Positions 58,504 through 64,000 of a DNA stretch of 64,000 bases are shown in pieces. Source of the stretch: an uncultured Clostridia bacterium. GTDB lineage: Bacteria > Bacillota > Clostridia > Christensenellales > CAG-917. Numbering within the stretch: position 1 is the stretch's first letter; each line of letters begins with the position of its first letter. The stretch is from the NCBI GenBank assembly GCA_949286725.1, contig CASECZ010000003.1, positions 1-64,000 of the forward strand, in the 5' to 3' direction. The notes below the pieces were generated by a model, which saw only the letters and a list, made by a program, of their open reading frames with translations, did not search any database and was not told the origin of the DNA. The position numbers were made by a program, and so were the translations under genes.

Positions 58504-59814
58504 ATGAAAGTTTGTAAATTCGGTGGCACCTCTATGGCCAACAGTACGACCATTTCGCAGGTTGCCGAAATCGTGAAGTCCGACAAGAAGAGAAAGTTCG
58601 TCGTTGTATCCGCACCGGGCAAGCGCAACTCCGCCGACGTCAAGGTCACGGACGCGCTTTACGCCTGCTATCGCGAGCAGACCGAGAAAGGCAACTGCGA
58701 CGAAACGTTTGCCGTCATAGAAAAACGCTTTCTCGACATAGAGCAGGAGCTCGGTATCAACGTCGGTATGGCGGCGGAACTCGCCGCAATCAAAGCCCGC
58801 ATAGAGGAAGGGGAGAGTTCGGATTACACCGCTTCCCGCGGCGAATATCTGAGTGCCAAAATTCTCGCGGCAAAACTCGGCGTGGCTTTCGTAGATACGG
58901 CGGAACTCATCAAGTTCAACGACAAAGGCGAACTCCTGCTCGACTTCTCGCTCGACTTGCTCCGTGCGGCGCTTGCCGACCTCGATTACGCCGTGTTGCC
59001 CGGTTTCTACGGCTCCACCAACGACGGCAAAATCAAGACCTTCTCCCGTGGCGGCTCCGACATCACGGGTGCCATCGTCGCGCGTGCGGTGGACGCGGAA
59101 GTGTACGAGAACTGGACGGACGTCGACGGTTTCCTTACCGCAGACCCCAGAATTGTCGACAGCCCCGCGATAATCGACTTTTTGAGTTACAAGGAACTGC
59201 GCGAACTCGCGTACATGGGCGCGGAGGTTCTGCACCCCGAATCCATATTCCCCGTGCGCAGCGCGGGTATTCCCATCAACATCAAAAATACTTTCAACCC
59301 TTCCGCAAAGGGTACGATGATTGTCGCCGACAGCAAACTGCCGCGCACCAAAACCAAAGTCATAACGGGCATTGCGGGCAAGAAAGGCTTTACGATTATC
59401 AACATCGAAAAGGATATGATGAACAGCGAAATCGGTTTCGGCAGAAAGGTTTTGTCCGTACTCGAATACGAGGGGATTTCTTTCGAGCATATGCCGTCCG
59501 GCATCGATACGCTGTCGCTCGTAATCCGTGACGAATATCTCGCGGGCAAGATGCAGAAACTCGTCGCCAAACTGCGCGACGCGCTCGGTGCCGACAACGT
59601 GGAAATTCACAGCGGACTTTCGCTCATCGCGACCGTCGGTCACAATATGGCGTCCCGTCACGGCACCGCGGCAACCATATTCGACGCCCTCGCCGACAAC
59701 CACATCAACATCAGAATGATAGACCAGGGCTCCTCCGAGCTCAACATAATCGTCGGTGTCGACACCTTTGATTACGAAAAGGCCATAAGTGCGATTTATC
59801 ACGCTTTCTGTTGA
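58504..59814 (+). CDS. lysC: aspartate kinase
   Basis: This 436-residue enzyme phosphorylates aspartate, the entry to lysine, threonine, methionine and dipicolinate synthesis. The catalytic part has KFGGTSMAN at the start, GFYGSTNDGKIKTFSRGGSDITG and NWTDVDG. Tandem ACT domains follow from about 285 (KTKVITGIAGKKGFTIINIEK, then SLIATVGHNMASRHGTAATIF) and give feedback control. It is of the shorter aspartokinase III-like type. AGAGGATAG lies upstream. It is distant from asd-dapA-dapB in the window. The stop overlaps an inverted repeat. Confidence 0.94.
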   Translation: MKVCKFGGTSMANSTTISQVAEIVKSDKKRKFVVVSAPGKRNSADVKVTDALYACYREQTEKGNCDETFAVIEKRFLDIEQELGINVGMAAELAAIKARIEEGESSDYTASRGEYLSAKILAAKLGVAFVDTAELIKFNDKGELLLDFSLDLLRAALADLDYAVLPGFYGSTNDGKIKTFSRGGSDITGAIVARAVDAEVYENWTDVDGFLTADPRIVDSPAIIDFLSYKELRELAYMGAEVLHPESIFPVRSAGIPINIKNTFNPSAKGTMIVADSKLPRTKTKVITGIAGKKGFTIINIEKDMMNSEIGFGRKVLSVLEYEGISFEHMPSGIDTLSLVIRDEYLAGKMQKLVAKLRDALGADNVEIHSGLSLIATVGHNMASRHGTAATIFDALADNHINIRMIDQGSSELNIIVGVDTFDYEKAISAIYHAFC

Positions 59815-60046
59815 GCGTGCTATTTCGCGTGATACTGTGTCAGGCGATTTTTCCGACCAAACGCGAAAACAATTCCTGACGGAATTCTTTTCGGTCGGAC
59901 TTCGTTCCTTGCGCTCACCGCGCGTCGTCACAGCGGGCGCACTTGTTCGAGGCGGCTCTTCGCAAGTGCGGGAATAAAGAATATAGAAACGCTCCTGTCT
60001 GCGTCGGGGATGTCTTCCTTGTCTGACGCGAAATATCACGCTCAAC
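59810..60046. repeat. inverted repeat flanking the first repeat copy
   Basis: A 22-base arm at 59810-59831 (starting GTTGAGCGTG and overlapping the lysC stop codon) is repeated in inverted orientation at 60025-60046, with 20 of 22 positions matching. The arms bracket the first 117-bp repeat copy, so the unit of about 237 bp could be a small non-coding mobile element, or the arms could form a long hairpin in the lysC transcript. Confidence 0.6.
59854..59970. repeat. 117-bp repeat, copy 1
   Basis: This sequence recurs at 60061-60177 with about three mismatches in 117. It begins with a strong hairpin (CGAAAA-CAATTCC paired with GGAATT-C-TTTTCG, extended by CCGACC/GGTCGG) and ends with a second hairpin (CGCACTTG paired with CAAGTGCG). 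Read on the minus strand both copies would encode a related peptide, but no start or ribosome-binding site supports a gene. It looks like a dispersed intergenic repeat. Confidence 0.88.
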
Positions 60047-60060
60047 GGACGGCAACGCCG

Positions 60061-60177
60061 CGACCAAACGCGAAAACAATTCCTAGCGGAATTCTTTTCG
60101 GTCGGACTCCGTTCCTTGCGCTCACCGCGCGTCGTCACAGCGGGCGCACTTGTTCGAGGCGGCTCTTCGCAAGTGCG
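60061..60177. repeat. 117-bp repeat, copy 2
   Basis: Same length and hairpins as copy 1, with about 97% identity. Differences are two bases in the first loop (TGAC versus TAGC) and one in the following stretch. Changes sit mostly in loops, which fits selection on RNA or DNA structure or a recent duplication. Confidence 0.88.
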
Positions 60178-60480
60178 CAGCGTTGCTGTTTGTATGATAT
60201 ACTACGCACACTTATTCGTTGTTTTGAGCCGCAAGGCGGCGAGCATATGAGTGCCGAGCACTGGAACGAGTACGCAGTTCGCGCGAACTGCTTTTTCGAA
60301 GTCAAGCCCGCGGAGTGCGCGGACAAGTGGCATAATGAGGGAAATGCCCTTAATATGCGAGTGCCGAAGGTGTCCTCCCGCGAGCGTGGGTGCCCTTTCA
60401 GGGGGTACGGGAGCGGGGGAAACCCGCAGGAAGGGGGCAACTCATTTTACGTTGCACGAGGAATATATCTGTTCTAAAAA
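60178..60480 (+). other. ~300-base region with possible structured RNA
   Basis: After the second repeat there is a TATACT (60198-60203). Then follows a GC-rich stretch with several short hairpins (for example GCAGTTCG/CGAACTGC at 60282-60299 and GGCAT/ATGCC near 60331-60350) and a strong terminator at its end. No open frame has a ribosome-binding site or a recognisable product. It does not match 6S, SRP, tmRNA or RNase P RNA patterns that I know. A non-coding RNA is possible. Confidence 0.35.
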
Positions 60481-60512
60481 ACAAAAAAGCGGCGATTGCC
60501 GCTTTTTTGTTT
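60481..60512. terminator. bidirectional intrinsic terminator
   Basis: ACAAAAAAGCGGC-GATT-GCCGCTTTTTTGT lies at the end of the unexplained region and beyond the stop of the convergent acyl-CoA synthetase gene. Confidence 0.9.
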
Positions 60513-60531
60513 TGTGTCGTTTTGTGCAGTT

Positions 60532-62181
60532 TTATTTGCTGTCCTTCTCGCGGATTTCCACGCGACGGATTTTGCCCGATATGGTTTTGGGCATTTCAGT
60601 TACGAATTCGATAATACGCGGATATTTGTAAGGAGCCGTCGCCTGCTTGACGTGGTTTTGCAGTTCCTTTTTCAATTCCTCGCTGGGCGTATATCCTTTG
60701 GCGAGCACAATCGTCGCCTTGACCACGACGCCGCGGACGGGGTCGGGTGCGCCGGTAATCGCGCATTCCAGCACGGACGGGTGTTCCATAAGCGCGGATT
60801 CGACTTCGAAAGGTCCGATGCGGTAGCCGCTGGACTTTATGATGTCGTCCTTTCTGCCGACGAACCAGTAGTAGCCGTTTTCGTCACGCTTGGCGAGGTC
60901 GCCCGTGTGGTAGTACTTGCCGCCGCGTGCCGCTTGCGTGCGCTCGGGTTCGTCCTTGTAGTTCGCGACAAGCCCGTACTGGTGCGGACGCAGCCTGACT
61001 GCGATTTCGCCTTCGCAACCGTCGGGGACGGGGTTTTCCTCATCGTCCACGAGGTCGATATCGTACACGGGGCAGGGCTTGCCGAGAGATCCGCTGACGG
61101 GCTCCATAAAGCGGAATGTCGCAAGCATGACGCAGGATTCGGTCTGTCCGAAACCTTCGTATATTTTCTGACCCGTCGCATCGTAGAACTGCTTGAAAAT
61201 TTCGGCGTTCAACGCTTCGCCCGCCGTGGTGCAGTGCGTAAGCGACGAGAAGTCGTACTTGCTGAGGTCCTCTTTGACGAGGAAACGGTAAATCGTGGGC
61301 GGCGCGCAGAAGGTCGTGATGTGATATTTTTCGATGAGCGGAAGCAGGTCGGTGGGCGTGAATCTGCCGTGATAGTCGTACACGAACACCGCCGTGCCCG
61401 CTATCCATTGACCGTAGATTTTACCCCAGCTGCATTTCGCCCAGCCCGATTCCGCCGACGTGAAGTGCAGACCGTCGTCGACGACCTGTTGCCAGAAATA
61501 TGCGGTGAAGACGTGTCCCACGGGATACTCGAAGTTGTGCTGCACCATTTTGGGCATTCCCGTCGTGCCCGAGGTGAAGTAGCACAGCATATCGTCGTCC
61601 CAGGCGGGGCGAACGAGTTCGGGCAGCTCGGCAGAGCATTTCGATATGCACTCGTCGAAACAGCGGAAGCCTTCGACGGGCGTGGTGTAGACGCACTCTT
61701 TGAGGGTGGTGCACTTGTCGAGAGCGTGGGTGATATGTTCGATGACGTCTTCTTCCGCGGTTGCGACCAGCAGTTTGACGCCTGCGGAATTGCAGCGGTA
61801 GTAGATGTCTTTCGGAGTGAGCATATGCGTGGCAGGAATGAGCACCGCGCCCAGTTTGCAGCACGCGATGACCATAACCCAGTACTCCCAGCGGCGGTTG
61901 AGCATCGTCATGACGTAGTCGCCTTTTCCGACGCCCGACTGCAAAAGGAAGTTCACCGTGCGGTTGCTGAGTTCGCTTATGTCGCGGAAAGTGAAAATTT
62001 TCTCTTCGCCGACTGAATTGCACCACACGAGAGCGCGCTTTTCGGGAGCGATGCGTGCGTATTCGTCAACGACGTCGAAACCGAAGTTGAAGTTGTCGGG
62101 GACGGTCAAAGTGACGTTTTTGGCGAAATCGTCGTAGTCTTCAAAGTCGGTTCGGTTGAGAAATTTGTGGAGCAGGTTCAT
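60532..62181 (-). CDS. AMP-forming acyl-CoA synthetase (acetyl/medium-chain type)
   Basis: This 549-residue enzyme activates a carboxylic acid to its CoA thioester through an acyl-AMP. The ANL-superfamily motifs are present: P-loop TSGTTGMPKMVQH (near residue 200), EGFGQTESC, YYHTGDLAKRDENGYYWFVGRKDDIIKSSGYRIGPFEVE, and the catalytic Lys region PKTISGKIRR at the C-terminus. It resembles the clostridial acetyl-CoA synthetase/MACS group; the substrate is not certain. The start is the ATG preceded by GGAAGG. A single-gene unit. Confidence 0.92.
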   Translation of the reverse strand: MNLLHKFLNRTDFEDYDDFAKNVTLTVPDNFNFGFDVVDEYARIAPEKRALVWCNSVGEEKIFTFRDISELSNRTVNFLLQSGVGKGDYVMTMLNRRWEYWVMVIACCKLGAVLIPATHMLTPKDIYYRCNSAGVKLLVATAEEDVIEHITHALDKCTTLKECVYTTPVEGFRCFDECISKCSAELPELVRPAWDDDMLCYFTSGTTGMPKMVQHNFEYPVGHVFTAYFWQQVVDDGLHFTSAESGWAKCSWGKIYGQWIAGTAVFVYDYHGRFTPTDLLPLIEKYHITTFCAPPTIYRFLVKEDLSKYDFSSLTHCTTAGEALNAEIFKQFYDATGQKIYEGFGQTESCVMLATFRFMEPVSGSLGKPCPVYDIDLVDDEENPVPDGCEGEIAVRLRPHQYGLVANYKDEPERTQAARGGKYYHTGDLAKRDENGYYWFVGRKDDIIKSSGYRIGPFEVESALMEHPSVLECAITGAPDPVRGVVVKATIVLAKGYTPSEELKKELQNHVKQATAPYKYPRIIEFVTEMPKTISGKIRRVEIREKDSK

Positions 62182-62308
62182 ACTTACCTTCCGTAAAAAA
62201 GATTTTAAGTATGATATCACAATTCCGCGCGTTTGTGTAGTGTTTTGAAAAAATAATTGATTATTAGTATGCGATATGGTAAAATTTATTGATTGTTAGG
62301 AGGTGCTT

Positions 62309-62737
62309 ATGACGGATTTCGAAAAGAGGGCGGTCATGACCGTTCTGAGGGAACTGACGGGCGGAGACGACGTCTACAAGGTCATCGAAGCCGATGAAAT
62401 TCTTCAAAAACTTCCCGACGGAGTGAATATGGACAAACAGTCGCTCGGCGCGGCGATACGTGACCTGCGCGACCGCGACTACATAAAAGTCAAATATTTC
62501 ACGCCCGACGAATACTGCCTGCTGACGCTCAAACGCACCGAGGAACTTGCGCACATCGTGGAGGAAGCCGCGCTTGTCGCCACCAAGGAAAAGGCGCAGT
62601 CCGACGCCCCCGCAAAGAGCAAGAAACTCTCTTTCGGTGCCAACGTCAAACTGTTTTTCGTCGCTTTCGCAGGGGCATTCCTGGGCGGCGGAATAGTGAG
62701 CGCGATATTCGCAATCATACAGAAATTCGCACTTTAA
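62309..62737 (+). CDS. small winged-helix-like protein with a C-terminal membrane anchor (1)
   Basis: This 142-residue protein has an N-terminal domain of about 85 residues with winged-helix character (FEKRAVMTVLRELTGG, then AIRDLRDRDYIKVKYF followed by a beta-hairpin). A charged linker and one hydrophobic segment near the end (115-137) follow. AGGAGG lies before the ATG. The next gene encodes a protein with the same layout, and the two are probably paralogs. It could be a membrane-tethered DNA-binding protein. No known family assigned. Confidence 0.72.
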   Translation: MTDFEKRAVMTVLRELTGGDDVYKVIEADEILQKLPDGVNMDKQSLGAAIRDLRDRDYIKVKYFTPDEYCLLTLKRTEELAHIVEEAALVATKEKAQSDAPAKSKKLSFGANVKLFFVAFAGAFLGGGIVSAIFAIIQKFAL

Positions 62738-62785
62738 GCGCGCAAAACAACCGATAAACTCGGGTTTGCGACAAAAAGGATAGAT

Positions 62786-63184
62786 ATGGCTCTCGAAAAG
62801 CAACATGTGCTGACCAAAAAGGAACGTGCCGTCATGCGTGCGGTGTACCAGGCCGCCGACAAGAAGTCGGGGGAATGCCTGCTGTCGCCCCTCGACCTTT
62901 TCGACACGCTTTCGCTCGACTTCGACTTCGACGAAGAGGAACTTGACGGCACCTTGCGCAATCTCGAAATCGACGACTATTTCGACGTCACCCGCTCCGA
63001 CAGGAAGGGCGAGTTGGTGTACTGCATCAACATGCACCAGAAGGGGCTTGCTTTCGCGCGCGTCGAAAAGGCGTTCAGAACCAACGTGAAATTCAAAATC
63101 ATACTCACTCTCATATGCGGCGTTTGCTCCGGCGTTGCCGCGTGGGGTGTCAAAGAAATCATTCAGCGTCTCGCAGGTCTATGA
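62786..63184 (+). CDS. small winged-helix-like protein with a C-terminal membrane anchor (2)
   Basis: This 132-residue protein matches the layout of its upstream neighbour: [15 protein letters not shown], an acidic central stretch, [25 protein letters not shown], and a hydrophobic segment from about 105 to 122. AAAAGGA lies upstream. Its stop overlaps the start of uvrB (ATGA), so it is translationally coupled to a DNA-repair gene. Function unknown. Confidence 0.72.
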   Translation: MALEKQHVLTKKERAVMRAVYQAADKKSGECLLSPLDLFDTLSLDFDFDEEELDGTLRNLEIDDYFDVTRSDRKGELVYCINMHQKGLAFARVEKAFRTNVKFKIILTLICGVCSGVAAWGVKEIIQRLAGL

Positions 63185-64000
63185 AAAAGTTTGAACTCGT
63201 CAGCAAGTATTCGCCCTGCGGCGACCAACCGGCGGCGATTGAAAAACTGGCTGTCGGGTTGGAAAGCGGCTTTTCCACCGAGGTTTTGCTCGGCGTGACG
63301 GGCAGCGGCAAAACCTTTACGATGGCAAACGTCATCGAGCGTTTGCAACGTCCCGCGCTCGTCATCGCCCACAACAAGACGCTTGCCGCACAGCTTTGCA
63401 ACGAGTTCCGCGAATTTTTCCCGCACAACAGGGTGGAGTTCTTCGTCAGCTATTACGACTATTATCAGCCCGAGGCTTACATTCCCCGCTCCGACACCTA
63501 CATCGAAAAGGAACTGGAAATCAACGACGAAATCGACAAACTCCGTCACTCGGCGACGGCGTCGCTTTGCGAGCGCAGGGACGTAATCGTCGTGTCCAGC
63601 GTTTCCTGCATATACGGTCTGGGCGCGCCAGTCGACTACTATTCGCAGGCGGTGTCCATACGCGAAGGCGACGAAATCGAGCAGGACGAACTGATACGCA
63701 AACTGGTCGGCATTCAGTACAAACGCGCCGATTTCGACTTTGTGCGGTCCACCTTCCGCGTGCGCGGCGACACGCTGGACATCTTCCCCGCGGGCAACTC
63801 CGAAATCGCGGTGCGTGTCGAGTTCTTCGGCGATACGGTGGAGAGAATATGCGAAATCGACGCCGTGACCGCACACATAGTCAGCGAACTCAAACACGCG
63901 ATGATTTTTCCCGCCACGCACTACGTGATGAGCGGCGACAGAGAGGAGATATTCCGTCGTATTCTCGCCGACAAACAGGAAAGGGTGGAGTATTTCAAAG
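63181..64000 (+). CDS. uvrB: excinuclease ABC subunit B (partial, runs off the window)
   Basis: The first 273 residues of UvrB, the helicase-like damage-verification subunit of nucleotide excision repair, are present. They begin [20 protein letters not shown] and include Walker [11 protein letters not shown], the [10 protein letters not shown] motif, and the beta-hairpin region [20 protein letters not shown]. The gene continues past 64000. The start overlaps the stop of the preceding small gene by 4 bases. No LexA-type site is visible nearby. Confidence 0.96.
   Translation, partial: MKKFELVSKYSPCGDQPAAIEKLAVGLESGFSTEVLLGVTGSGKTFTMANVIERLQRPALVIAHNKTLAAQLCNEFREFFPHNRVEFFVSYYDYYQPEAYIPRSDTYIEKELEINDEIDKLRHSATASLCERRDVIVVSSVSCIYGLGAPVDYYSQAVSIREGDEIEQDELIRKLVGIQYKRADFDFVRSTFRVRGDTLDIFPAGNSEIAVRVEFFGDTVERICEIDAVTAHIVSELKHAMIFPATHYVMSGDREEIFRRILADKQERVEYFK

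Noticed and set aside
57115-60138. Very long open frame on the minus strand (about 1000 codons)
   Set aside because: It lies opposite holding genes (DUF1015 and lysC) that have clear family motifs, and its upstream part reads through the repeat copies. It has no ribosome-binding site or domain; it is a codon-bias shadow.
60010-60477. 155-codon open frame through the second repeat copy and the region after it
   Set aside because: Half of it is repeat sequence, composition is Arg-rich in the style of out-of-frame reading, and there is no ribosome-binding site.
1-64000. CRISPR arrays, insertion sequences, prophage or toxin-antitoxin systems
   Set aside because: No regularly spaced direct repeats with unique spacers, no transposase or integrase, and no recognisable defence genes were found. 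The only duplicated DNA is the 117-bp element after lysC.

Overview
The window looks like chromosomal DNA of an endospore-forming member of the Clostridia (Bacillota). It carries dipicolinate synthase genes (dpaA, dpaB) behind a sigma-K-like promoter, one-chain glycyl-tRNA synthetase, CdaA, type III pantothenate kinase, formate-tetrahydrofolate ligase, class I two-subunit fumarase, a CsoR copper regulator, and lipoproteins with LTAC-type lipoboxes. GC content is moderate to high, and intergenic spaces are short with strong TTGACA/TATAAT-type promoters. I lean toward an uncultured gut lineage (Christensenellales-like), but that placement is inference from style, not from a phylogenetic marker.

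Layout. 1-460: 3' end of a 23S rRNA gene, then 5S rRNA and terminator. 681-2104: three tandem paralogous small lipoproteins. 2526-5009: dpaAB, and divergently a two-domain ATPase. 5032-6410: PlsC-like acyltransferase with a zinc ribbon. 6586-11602: a 1653-residue BspA-like leucine-rich-repeat lipoprotein. 11714-14451: fumarase subunits divergent from malic enzyme. 14469-15294: riboflavin ECF transporter S component under an FMN riboswitch. 15343-17933: LysR regulator divergent from a MATE efflux pump. 17994-18084: tRNA-Ser(CGA). 18601-21597: copper operon (CsoR operator, CopA with a C-terminal CopZ-like domain, csoR). 21675-25643: two divergent paralogous membrane proteins, fhs, and a membrane protein with a Cys-rich tail. 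25765-28846: asd-dapA-dapB with DapB fused to aspartokinase-type ACT domains. 29033-33557: a three-gene module of unknown function overlapping tail-to-tail with a YkvI-family permease. 33811-36570: small regulator, glyS, a Cys-rich miniprotein, a TspO-like protein. 36723-43124: coaX, hom-malQ-sfp-acpP, and an ABC exporter. 43247-51286 (minus): ilvB-ilvN-leuA-cimA-leuC-leuD-leuB. 51454-54318: repeat-rich control region and an amino-acid ABC importer. 54454-59814: holA, membrane protein, cdaA, DUF1015 protein, lysC. 59810-60512: repeats and unexplained DNA. 60532-64000: acyl-CoA synthetase, two small winged-helix-plus-TM proteins, start of uvrB.

Much of the window serves aspartate-family and branched-chain amino-acid synthesis. 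LysC, Asd, DapA and DapB lead to lysine, Hom leads to threonine/methionine, and DpaAB draws on the same DapA product to make the spore solute dipicolinate. IlvBN, LeuABCD and CimA make leucine and, through citramalate, isoleucine precursors.

The most notable points are: (1) several genes with no Shine-Dalgarno whose well-spaced promoters put +1 on or next to the start codon (leaderless mRNAs); (2) the DapB-ACT fusion at the lysine/dipicolinate branch point; (3) a CopZ-like domain inside copA with its own internal ribosome-binding site and ATG; (4) an amino-acid ABC ATPase with a roughly 115-residue charged insertion; (5) a three-gene unknown module ending in a Cys/His-rich tail that overlaps an opposing gene; and (6) a 117-bp near-identical duplicated element after lysC. 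I saw no CRISPR array, insertion sequence, prophage or clear defence system.
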